Part shown: piece after piece, positions 55,024 to 62,285 of the stretch
Position numbering within the stretch: position 1 is the stretch's first letter
Layout: each line of letters opens with the position of its first letter
Assembly: GCF_000597725.1 (NCBI RefSeq)
Contig: NZ_JFBL01000005.1
Coordinates: 98,765-162,764 of the forward strand
DNA length: 64,000 nt
Reading direction: 5' to 3'
Source: Sulfurospirillum arcachonense DSM 9755
GTDB taxonomy: Bacteria; Campylobacterota; Campylobacteria; Campylobacterales; Sulfurospirillaceae
Made by a program: the position numbers and the translations under genes
The notes under the pieces: model-generated
What the model was told of the DNA's origin: nothing
Seen by the model: the letters and a program-made list of their open reading frames with translations, nothing else
Databases searched by the model: none

Positions 55024-56204
55024 TGGTTAGTCTAGAAAAAGTAACCCCACTAACAAGTGATTTTTTAGAATCTATTGGATTTTATTGGCATACAGATGAA
55101 GATAAAAGCCCATATGTAGCAGATGAGCTTGTACAAGTAAAACAGAGTGAAGCTGATGCTTATTATGAAGCTACTAACGAATTGTATGATATGTTTGTTG
55201 AAGCAGGTGAATATGTTATAAAAAACAATCTTTTTCATGAACTAGGAATTCCTTTTAATATTACTGAGATGATAAAAAAATCTTGGGAAAGTGATGTTCA
55301 TTGGCATCTGTATGGAAGATTTGATTTAGCGGGTGGGATTGATGGAAAGCCTATCAAACTTATAGAGTTTAATGCAGATACTCCAACAGCACTTTTTGAA
55401 ACAGCCATAGTTCAATGGGCACTTTTAAAAGTTAACAATATGGACGATAGATTGCAGTTTAACAATCTATATGAAGCAATCAAAGAGAATTTTAAACGTT
55501 TAGTTGTTATGAATGGGGATACCGAAGATTTTGCAAAGCATTATGAAAATTGGAAAATACTCTTTTCAAGCATCAAAGGAAGTATCGAGGATGAAAATAC
55601 TACAAAATTACTTCAAGCAGCAGCTGAAGAAGCTGGTTTTGTAACTGATTTTGCCTTTGTTGATGAGGTAGAGTTTGATGGACAAGAGGGTGTTTTTAAA
55701 AAAGAAGTCAATTTTGAGTACTGGTTTAAATTAATCCCTTGGGAAAATATTGGTATTGATGAGGGTGATTTGGCTTTGATGTTACGTGATATTATGGAAA
55801 ATCAATCAGCAATTATACTAAATCCTGCCTATACTTTGATGTTTCAAAGTAAAGCTTTTATGAAAATATTATGGGATTTATATCCAAATCATCCTTTACT
55901 ACTAGAGACTTCTTATGAACCATTAGTTGGCAAAAAACAAGTAGAAAAAAGAGTTTTTGGAAGAGAAGGGGCTAATACGGTTATCTTAGATGAAAACAAT
56001 CATGTAATGGAACAAGAAGATGGTATATACGATGAGTTTGCTCCAATCTATCAAGAATACGTAGAACTTCCAAAAGATGTTAATGGTGAGAGTTATCAAG
56101 CAGGTGTATTTTTTGCCTATGAAGCTTGTGGACTTGGGTATAGAAGAGGTGGTTTGATTTTAAATAACTACTCTAAGTTTGTTGGACATGTTATAGACTT
56201 ATGA
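55023..56204 (+). CDS. glutathionylspermidine-synthase-like preATP-grasp/ATP-grasp protein (YgiC-like)
   Basis: 393 residues of the GSP_synth C-terminal family: FYWHTDEDKSPYVADEL, YGRFDLAGGIDGKPIKLIEFNADTPTALFE and the SYEPLVGKKQVEKRVFGREGAN ATP-site region. E. coli YgiC/YjfC relatives do not make glutathionylspermidine, and the amidase domain of the true bifunctional enzyme is absent here, so the ligated substrate is unknown. It overlaps UPF0323 by one base and the J-like gene by four, implying that the three act together. Confidence 0.87.
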   Translation: MVSLEKVTPLTSDFLESIGFYWHTDEDKSPYVADELVQVKQSEADAYYEATNELYDMFVEAGEYVIKNNLFHELGIPFNITEMIKKSWESDVHWHLYGRFDLAGGIDGKPIKLIEFNADTPTALFETAIVQWALLKVNNMDDRLQFNNLYEAIKENFKRLVVMNGDTEDFAKHYENWKILFSSIKGSIEDENTTKLLQAAAEEAGFVTDFAFVDEVEFDGQEGVFKKEVNFEYWFKLIPWENIGIDEGDLALMLRDIMENQSAIILNPAYTLMFQSKAFMKILWDLYPNHPLLLETSYEPLVGKKQVEKRVFGREGANTVILDENNHVMEQEDGIYDEFAPIYQEYVELPKDVNGESYQAGVFFAYEACGLGYRRGGLILNNYSKFVGHVIDL

Positions 56205-56671
56205 AAAAAATTATAGGTTTTTCAATAATCGCGTTGGGAATATTTTTAGAAGTACTGTGGCTTGGTGTCTGCTTTGGTACAGTTATAGTAGGTATTGCAC
56301 TTCTTATTTTTGCACCAAGGATACTGTTTTTCCCATTTAACTTCTTTTTTGTTATAGGAATAGCTATGATAGCTGGAGGATCTTTTCAAAATGGAGCAAA
56401 TTTTAGGTACCAAAGTAATTTTGGAGGAAATCAACAATCTCCAAATTTTGCACAACCTCAAAGTAGTCTAAGCAAGTATTATGAGGTTTTAGAGTCAAAA
56501 CCAACTGATAGTATGGATGAGATAAAGAAAAATTATAGAAGACTTGTTAGAGAGTATCATTATGATTCTATAGCAAGTAAAGACTTACCCGAAGATATGC
56601 TAAAATTTGCAGAACAAAAAACTAAAGATTTAAATGAAGCATACAGTGCTATTAAAGAGGCTAGAGGGTAA
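56201..56671 (+). CDS. membrane protein with a J-domain lacking HPD (HYD)
   Basis: 156 residues: two membrane helices (about 4-38 and 44-60), a Gln/Asn/Pro-rich linker, and a C-terminal J-domain (YYEVLESKPTDSMDEIKKNY...LVREY, then KTKDLNEAYSAIKEARG, 93-156). The signature HPD is HYD here (H120-Y121-D122), which would be expected to weaken or abolish DnaK stimulation. The domain matches those of TerB/DjlA-type proteins otherwise. It is the last gene of the UPF0323/YgiC-like operon. Confidence 0.78.
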   Translation: MKKIIGFSIIALGIFLEVLWLGVCFGTVIVGIALLIFAPRILFFPFNFFFVIGIAMIAGGSFQNGANFRYQSNFGGNQQSPNFAQPQSSLSKYYEVLESKPTDSMDEIKKNYRRLVREYHYDSIASKDLPEDMLKFAEQKTKDLNEAYSAIKEARG

Positions 56672-56725
56672 TGTTTTTTAAGTACTACAATCTTTGAATA
56701 AATTGTGTAGTTAAGGAAAAGTTTT

Positions 56726-56759
56726 AAGAGCGTATGGTTATTTACGCTCTTGTTTTATT
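56726..56759. terminator. intrinsic terminator between convergent transcripts
   Basis: AAGAGCGTA (56726-56734) pairs with TACGCTCTT (56743-56751), eight-base loop, followed by GTTTTATTTT. It serves the J-like operon. The DsrE-like gene ends at 56760 on the other strand. Confidence 0.8.
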
Positions 56760-57200
56760 TTAAAAAGTTAAATTGTTAAATTCACTGTTTAGTAAGTTTG
56801 CTGCAACCATAGGTGGTTTTGCAATCGTTATTCCTTTTAGGAGTACAGATTTATCTTTACTTGCATTAGGTAAATAAAGAGGACAAATTTGAACAGTTGC
56901 ACCAGCTTTAATCAGTCCTTTTAAAGCCATTTTTGGTGTTGGAGATTTGCCATCAGGTTTTTTCACTGGGGTACTTTTCAAGCCTTTAACAGCTAAATCA
57001 CCTGCCGCTCCACATAAAGTGATGTTTACAATTTTTTTATGCTTTTTAACCGCCATAGTTGAAAGAACCATTGCCATCATTTGAGTTTGTGGTTCAGCAG
57101 AATTAATAATGACATTTAAGCCTTTAAGCTGACCTGCACTTAATATAGTTGGTATTGTAAAAGCAACAACTAATAGACCTTTTGTAAATAAATTTTTCAT
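56760..57200 (-). CDS. DsrE/F-like periplasmic protein
   Basis: 146 residues from the ATG at 57200 (AAGGAG five bases upstream). A signal peptide runs to about residue 22 (TILSAGQLKG). The domain GLNVIINSAEPQTQMMAMVLSTMAVKKHK has the DsrE-type pattern, and NITLCGAAGDLAVKG supplies a Cys. A second Cys is in VQICPLYLPNA. Cytoplasmic DsrE relatives carry sulfur on such cysteines. A periplasmic one suggests sulfur-compound handling, which fits a sulfur-oxidising or -reducing organism but is not proven. Confidence 0.65.
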   Translation of the reverse strand: MKNLFTKGLLVVAFTIPTILSAGQLKGLNVIINSAEPQTQMMAMVLSTMAVKKHKKIVNITLCGAAGDLAVKGLKSTPVKKPDGKSPTPKMALKGLIKAGATVQICPLYLPNASKDKSVLLKGITIAKPPMVAANLLNSEFNNLTF

Positions 57201-57412
57201 ACACACTCCTTAATAAATTATAATTAAAATTATAACAAAAATATTATTTTAATCAATTGAAAAGAATAAATAACTTTAAAAATATTTTTTATCTATGAAT
57301 ATCAGTTGGAGTTTTATAAATTTTTTTCTTTAAAATAATAAAGATTTATATTTTATTAAAAATATAGTATTATATTTGAATTTGTTAAATTTTATTGTAT
57401 AAAGGTGTAAAA

Positions 57413-58348
57413 ATGAAGATAGTATTTTTAGATGCGAAAACTATAGGTGATGACGTTAGTTTAGATGCTTTTACTGAGTTTGGTGAGTTTGTTACTTATC
57501 CAACAACCTCAAAAAAGCAGACTCTAGAGCATATAGGTGATGCACAGATTGTACTAACAAATAAAGTTGTTATAGATAAAGATGTGATGGATGAATGTCC
57601 AAACCTAAAGCTTATTTGTATAGTGGCAACGGGTATGAATAATGTTGATTTAGATTATGCTGCGAGTAAAGGTATAGAAGTAAAAAATGCTGCTGGTTAC
57701 TCTACTGCTTCAGTGACACAGCTTACATTTACGCTAGCACTTTATCTTATAGCTCAAAGCAGATTCTATGATGATTTTGTAAAATCTAGTGGCTGGGCAA
57801 ATAGTGGACTTTTTACCAATGTAGAGAGACCATTTTGGGAACTTAAAGATAAAAAATGGGGAATCATAGGTTTTGGAACTATTGGTAAAAATGTAGCAAA
57901 AGTAGCTGATGCATTTGGTGCCAATGTAAGTTACTACTCTACAAGTGGAGCAAACAACGATAGTTCACATACTAGAATGGAACTTGATGAAATGCTAAAA
58001 ACTTGCGATGTTATCTCTATCCACGCGCCTTTAAATGAAAAAACAAATGGATTAATAAAAAAACCACAACTAGACCTTATGAAAAAAGGAGCTGTTTTAC
58101 TGAACCTTGGACGTGGTGGTATTGTTGATGAGAGTGATTTGGCTGATGCGATTGACAACAATGGCTTATTAGCAGGAATCGATGTAGTTGCAACAGAGCC
58201 TATTAATATAGACAATAAACTCTTACATGTAAAAAATAAAGACAATCTAGCTATGACTCCTCATATTGCTTGGGCTAGTGTTGAAGCGAGAGTTGAGCTG
58301 ATGAAAATAGTGGCGCAGAATATAAAAAGTTTTTTAGAGAGTAAATAG
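57413..58348 (+). CDS. D-2-hydroxyacid dehydrogenase (glycerate/hydroxypyruvate reductase-like)
   Basis: 311 residues from ATG at 57413 (MKIVFLDAK; AAAGGTG upstream). The frame is open six codons further upstream. NAD-binding GFGTIGKNVAKVADAFGA, catalytic Arg in LLNLGRGGIVDESDL, Glu in ATEPIN, and His in MTPHIAWAS are present. Substrate is a D-2-hydroxyacid or 2-oxoacid. The stop TAG is followed immediately by the TTG start of the FrdA-like gene, so they form one operon. TACATGTA at 58224. Confidence 0.87.
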   Translation: MKIVFLDAKTIGDDVSLDAFTEFGEFVTYPTTSKKQTLEHIGDAQIVLTNKVVIDKDVMDECPNLKLICIVATGMNNVDLDYAASKGIEVKNAAGYSTASVTQLTFTLALYLIAQSRFYDDFVKSSGWANSGLFTNVERPFWELKDKKWGIIGFGTIGKNVAKVADAFGANVSYYSTSGANNDSSHTRMELDEMLKTCDVISIHAPLNEKTNGLIKKPQLDLMKKGAVLLNLGRGGIVDESDLADAIDNNGLLAGIDVVATEPINIDNKLLHVKNKDNLAMTPHIAWASVEARVELMKIVAQNIKSFLESK

Positions 58349-59941
58349 TTGTTTGATATCCTTATAGTTGGTAGCGGAGGAGCAGGACTTAGCGCTGCTT
58401 TGGAAGCAAAAAAGCAAGGGGCAAAAGTGGCAGTTATCTGCCAATCTGCTCCAACTAACGCTGCAACTTGTATGGCTCAGGGTGGATTTAATGGGGTCAT
58501 TTATGATGATGAGGGGGATAGTCCATCTTTACATGTAAAAGATACTATGACTTCATCTTCATCACTTGCAATTGAAAAAAATGTAAAAGATATGTGTGAA
58601 GGGGCAAAAGAAGATATTTTCTGGCTTGAAGATATTGGTATGCCTTTTTCGAGAAAAAAAGATAGGATTGCTCAAAGAAAATTTGGAGCAGCTAGTAAGG
58701 ATAGAACAGCTTACTCTCAAGACTATACAGGATTAAAACTTCTTCATACACTTTATGATAACTGTTTAAAAGAAGGCATTGCATTTTTAGATAACTCTTT
58801 TGTTTTAGAGTTGATAGTAGAAGAGGGTACATGTAAAGGAGTTGTCTTACTAGATATCCAAAGTGGAGAGATAAAAGCATTTGAGAGTAAATCTGTAGTT
58901 TTAGCGACTGGCGGTTATGCTGGGATATATCATGGGTTTAGCACCAATGGGATTGAATCTACAGGTGATGGTCTTGCTTTAGCATTGAAAAGTAGTGCAA
59001 TATTGAGTGATATGGAGTTTGTCCAGTTTCATCCTACTTCTTTAAAATCGAGTTCAGTTCTTGTGAGTGAAAGTGCTAGAGGAGCTGGAGGATTTTTACT
59101 CAATCAAAAAGGTGAGAGATTTGTCGAGGAGCTTATGACTCGTGATGAGGTATCTCGCGCAGTTTTTTCACAAATGAAAAAAAATAATAGTGTATTTTTA
59201 GATATTCGTCATTTAGGAAGTGAGTTTATCAATAAAAATTTACCTCAAGAGAAAAAACTTATAAATATCCATGAACATATTGATCCAAGTGAACAACTCA
59301 TTCCAATAAGCCCTGCGGCTCATTATAGTATGGGTGGAGTTGATGTAGATGAGGATTTACAAACAAACGTACAAGGATTGTTTGCTGTTGGAGAGTGTTC
59401 TAACGTCAAAGTGCATGGGGCAAATAGACTTGGCGGAAATTCACTTTTAGAGATAGTCCATTTTGGAAGAAAAGTAGCTAAGACTTCTTACATGTACGCA
59501 CAAAAAACTTCTTTACATGTAGAGTTAAAATCTTATGAAAAAAAAGTAAAAAAAGAGATAGATAAACTCTTACAAAATGAAAAATCAGATACATTTTTTG
59601 CTCTAAGAGAAGAGCTTGGTAAAGAGCTTTTTGAAAAAGCAGGAATTTATAGAGATGAAGAGGGTTTAAAGAGTTTAATACACAATATAGAAAATATAGA
59701 AGCGAGATATAACAAACTAACTATAAGTGATACTAACATGAGCTATAACACTTGGTTGGTTTCTCATTTAAAGTTTGGTAACTCATTGAGTGTGGCTAAA
59801 GCTTTGAGTCTGTGTGCCATCCAAAGAGAGGAGAGTCGGGGTGCTCACTACAGAGATGATTTTCAAAAACCTGCCAATGAAGCATTGCACTCTTATGTGC
59901 AGATGCAAAATAGTGCTTTACATGTAAGGTTTTTAAAATGA
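58349..59941 (+). CDS. fumarate reductase/succinate dehydrogenase flavoprotein-like subunit without FAD-linking His
   Basis: 530 residues. The FAD motif is IVGSGGAGLSAALEA. In SdhA/FrdA the FAD is linked to a His in HTxAAQGG. Here the segment is ATCMAQGG (39-46), with Ala at that position, so FAD is probably not covalently bound. Catalytic VSESARGAGGFLLNQKGERFVEEL and PAAHYSMGG are conserved. TTG start. Four TACATGTA copies lie in the gene (58530, 58828, 59489, 59514) and a fifth at its end (59919). Alternative: aspartate-oxidase-like, but the FrdB partner argues against this. Confidence 0.85.
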   Translation: MFDILIVGSGGAGLSAALEAKKQGAKVAVICQSAPTNAATCMAQGGFNGVIYDDEGDSPSLHVKDTMTSSSSLAIEKNVKDMCEGAKEDIFWLEDIGMPFSRKKDRIAQRKFGAASKDRTAYSQDYTGLKLLHTLYDNCLKEGIAFLDNSFVLELIVEEGTCKGVVLLDIQSGEIKAFESKSVVLATGGYAGIYHGFSTNGIESTGDGLALALKSSAILSDMEFVQFHPTSLKSSSVLVSESARGAGGFLLNQKGERFVEELMTRDEVSRAVFSQMKKNNSVFLDIRHLGSEFINKNLPQEKKLINIHEHIDPSEQLIPISPAAHYSMGGVDVDEDLQTNVQGLFAVGECSNVKVHGANRLGGNSLLEIVHFGRKVAKTSYMYAQKTSLHVELKSYEKKVKKEIDKLLQNEKSDTFFALREELGKELFEKAGIYRDEEGLKSLIHNIENIEARYNKLTISDTNMSYNTWLVSHLKFGNSLSVAKALSLCAIQREESRGAHYRDDFQKPANEALHSYVQMQNSALHVRFLK

Positions 59942-60624
59942 AAATAGATATTCAAGGAACACTATACGAAATCCCTCACATAGAAATAACACTTTTAAAT
60001 GCGTTAGTGTATATACGAGAAAACATTAATCCGAGTTTGAAGTTTGGTTACAACTGTAAGAGCGGGGTTTGTGGAAGTTGTGCGGTGAGGGTAAATTTTC
60101 AAGAAACTTTGTCATGTCAGTATAAAGTTCAAGATGGAGATAAGATTGAACCACTTTTAAGGCACGAAAATGTAGCAGGACTTTTAGTTGATTATAAAAA
60201 AGCTAAACAAAATCTGCAAAAAATACAAACTTGGTTACATGTACGAAGTGAAAAAGTGATGGGAGAAGCGTGTGAAGAACTTATAGAGAAGCAAAGCGAT
60301 TGTATACTTTGTAGTTCTTGTTTTTCTGCTTGTCCAGTTTTAGATGTAAAGCAGAGTTTTTTAGGACCTTTTGCTTTAACGAGAGCTTGGAGATATGTAG
60401 CTGATGTGAGAGAAGAAGAGAAAAAAAGTTTCATAGAAAAAATGCAAAATGATGGTATTTGGGATTGTACTTTATGTGGGGAATGTACAGTTGCTTGTCC
60501 TATGGGAATTGATCCTAAGAGTGATATTTTGCACTTAAGAACAAAAAGTATGCAAGCAGGTTTTTTTGACCCAACTCCACAACCTAGTTTTGAGGATGAT
60601 TTTGGATTTAATCCAAATTTTTGA
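59938..60624 (+). CDS. FrdB/SdhB-like iron-sulfur subunit with an extra cluster Cys
   Basis: 228 residues, ATGA overlap with the FrdA-like gene. The [2Fe-2S] ligands are C40, C45, C48, C60 and the first [4Fe-4S] is CILCSSCFSACP (122-132). The second is CTLCGECTVACP (177-187). The Cys at 180 is not present in classical SdhB, whose cluster S3 is [3Fe-4S]. This change is known in E-type/Mfr-type enzymes. No membrane-anchor gene or CCG-domain subunit follows, so the complex appears soluble or uses an anchor elsewhere. TACATGTA at 60236. Confidence 0.87.
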   Translation: MKIDIQGTLYEIPHIEITLLNALVYIRENINPSLKFGYNCKSGVCGSCAVRVNFQETLSCQYKVQDGDKIEPLLRHENVAGLLVDYKKAKQNLQKIQTWLHVRSEKVMGEACEELIEKQSDCILCSSCFSACPVLDVKQSFLGPFALTRAWRYVADVREEEKKSFIEKMQNDGIWDCTLCGECTVACPMGIDPKSDILHLRTKSMQAGFFDPTPQPSFEDDFGFNPNF

Positions 60625-60654
60625 TAACATACATAAAAATATGAAGGAAAATAG

Positions 60655-61152
60655 ATGGCAAAAGAACATAGTTTTGATATAACAGCAGAGATAGACAAAC
60701 AAATACTAAAAGATGCGTATGAGCAAGCAAAAAAAATTATAACAAATCGTTGGGACTTTAAAGGAATTACTGCTGATTTTGATTATAATGAAAAAGGGAA
60801 AACTATTACTTTAGTAAGTGCAACAGACTCAAAAGCAGAAGCTATGTTTGATGCAATTGTAAGTGAAGCTATAAAAAGAGGGATTTCTGCAAAAGGTATT
60901 AAAGAAGCTAGTCGTGATACCGTTGGTGGAGGTAATACAAAGATAATAGTAAGCATAAATGATACTCTGAGTAAAGAAGATTCAAAAACGATAGTGAAAA
61001 AAATCAAAGATTTAAAATTGAAAGTTCAAGCAAGTATCCGAGGAGAAGAGGTAAGAGTTGTTGGAAAGTCAATAGATGATTTGCAAACAGCTATCCAAGC
61101 TTTGCGTGAAGCAGAACTAGAGATACCACTTAATTTTATAAATATGAAATAA
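60655..61152 (+). CDS. YajQ-family cyclic-di-GMP-/nucleotide-binding protein
   Basis: 165 residues: EHSFDITAEIDKQILKDAYEQAKKIITNRWDFKG start, GISAKGIKEASRDTVGGGN, and IVKKIKDLKLKVQASIRGEEVRV. Members bind c-di-GMP or RNA in various bacteria. It follows the FrdB-like gene by 30 bp. Confidence 0.93.
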   Translation: MAKEHSFDITAEIDKQILKDAYEQAKKIITNRWDFKGITADFDYNEKGKTITLVSATDSKAEAMFDAIVSEAIKRGISAKGIKEASRDTVGGGNTKIIVSINDTLSKEDSKTIVKKIKDLKLKVQASIRGEEVRVVGKSIDDLQTAIQALREAELEIPLNFINMK

Positions 61153-61457
61153 TGTTAGAAGAAGAAAAACCTTTTCAAATAGAAGTTATGCCCAAAGTTA
61201 AAGGTCTTTGGTGTAACTTCCTTGTTTATATTCTCTATTTAGGCTTAACTCTGACTCCTTTTGGTGTAGGAGTATTTTTTTGGTGGTATTTACATAGTAT
61301 TTGGATAGGATTTCTTTTTTTCTTATTTGCTTTAATAATTTCTATTGTTATCATTTCTAAGATGCGAATTAATTCCATCCCTTTTTCTCAACGAGAGATG
61401 AATTATTCGACAATGGCTGTTGTCAAATGGTATGTAGGAAAAAATATCTGTATTTAA
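61152..61457 (+). CDS. small membrane protein of unknown function
   Basis: 101 residues, overlapping yajQ by one base. Two hydrophobic segments (about 20-45 and 48-70) with several Trp, then a cytoplasmic-looking Arg/Lys tail ending KWYVGKNICI. I do not recognise a family. Operon position between YajQ and MarC. Confidence 0.55.
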   Translation: MLEEEKPFQIEVMPKVKGLWCNFLVYILYLGLTLTPFGVGVFFWWYLHSIWIGFLFFLFALIISIVIISKMRINSIPFSQREMNYSTMAVVKWYVGKNICI

Positions 61458-61470
61458 AGGAAAATATTAA

Positions 61471-62067
61471 ATGAGTAGTGAATTTTCTATCATAGGAACA
61501 GCAATACTTTTTATGTTCATTTTAGATCCATTTGGTAATGTCCCTTTATTACTTGCTATTTTAAAAGGGGTAGATAAAAAAAGAAAAAAATATATAATTA
61601 TGAGAGAGTCTTTTTTTGGATTGGCTATTCTTCTTCTATTTTTCTTTTTTGGGGAAACTTTTTTAAATATTTTTCATCTTGAAACCCCCTCTGTTACAAT
61701 AGCTGGAGGGGTTATCTTTTTTGTTATTGCTATGAGGATGATTTTTCCTGGAGAAAAAGGAAATACAGCTCTTTTTGGTTCAGAAGAACCTTTCATGGTT
61801 CCTATTGCTATACCTTTAATTGCAGGACCATCTGCTCTTGCAACTCTTATGATTATGACACGCTCTTATAGTAGTCATTTTTGGGCACTTTTTGTATCTG
61901 TCATACTAGCTTGGGCATTTTCTACTTTTATTTTGTATATGTCACCCTTTTTGTATAAAGTTTTAAAAGAAAAAGGATTAAATGCCTTAGAAAAGCTTAT
62001 GGGTATGTTACTTTTAATGCTTTCAGTTCAAATGTTTGTTGATGGAATTAGAGCTCTTTTTCACTAA
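61471..62067 (+). CDS. MarC/NAAT-family membrane protein (YhgN-like)
   Basis: 198 residues, six hydrophobic segments. FMFILDPFGNVPLLLAILK near the start and PFMVPIAIPLIAGPSALATLMIM are the family's duplicated loops. Transport role unclear in the family. After it lies a 218 bp noncoding stretch that contains a loose A+T stem-loop near 62104 and the promoter region of the next gene. Confidence 0.9.
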   Translation: MSSEFSIIGTAILFMFILDPFGNVPLLLAILKGVDKKRKKYIIMRESFFGLAILLLFFFFGETFLNIFHLETPSVTIAGGVIFFVIAMRMIFPGEKGNTALFGSEEPFMVPIAIPLIAGPSALATLMIMTRSYSSHFWALFVSVILAWAFSTFILYMSPFLYKVLKEKGLNALEKLMGMLLLMLSVQMFVDGIRALFH

Positions 62068-62285
62068 TATTCATTGCATATAAATACAAATTACTTACAT
62101 ATTAATAGTCTTTTTTATAAAAACTATTTTAAATTGTGTAGATTTATCTTTAATTTAATTATTAAAAAATAAATTTATGTTTAGTTTAAAAATATCACAT
62201 TGAATACCACGATCTTTCGATACAATTTTCATACGGATGAAGGTTAAGGCGTAGAGTTTCTAATACATTAAAAAGGAGAAATATA

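Larger units (their letters stand above)
4993..60243. repeat. highly iterated palindrome TACATGTA (extended TTTACATGTAAA), 30 copies
   Basis: Starts of the 8-mer: 4993, 6416, 9529, 9904, 10838, 11974, 17608, 17823, 18066, 25679, 29987, 31681, 33190, 35612, 42127, 44254, 45035, 45915, 46368, 46392, 48973, 51132, 52558, 58224, 58530, 58828, 59489, 59514, 59919, 60236. Four are noncoding (18066, 35612, 42127, 51132). Nineteen coding copies are read as (Leu/Val)-His-Val, six as Thr-Cys and one as Tyr-Met-Tyr. None is in nrdD, nrdA, purB, hisF, rnj, thrS or the ribosomal protein genes. Confidence 0.85.

Noticed and set aside
59919..59926. Protein-level selection for Leu-His-Val as cause of the repeat
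   Set aside because: The same DNA is read as Thr-Cys in six genes, Tyr-Met-Tyr in one and is noncoding in four places, in proteins of no common fold.
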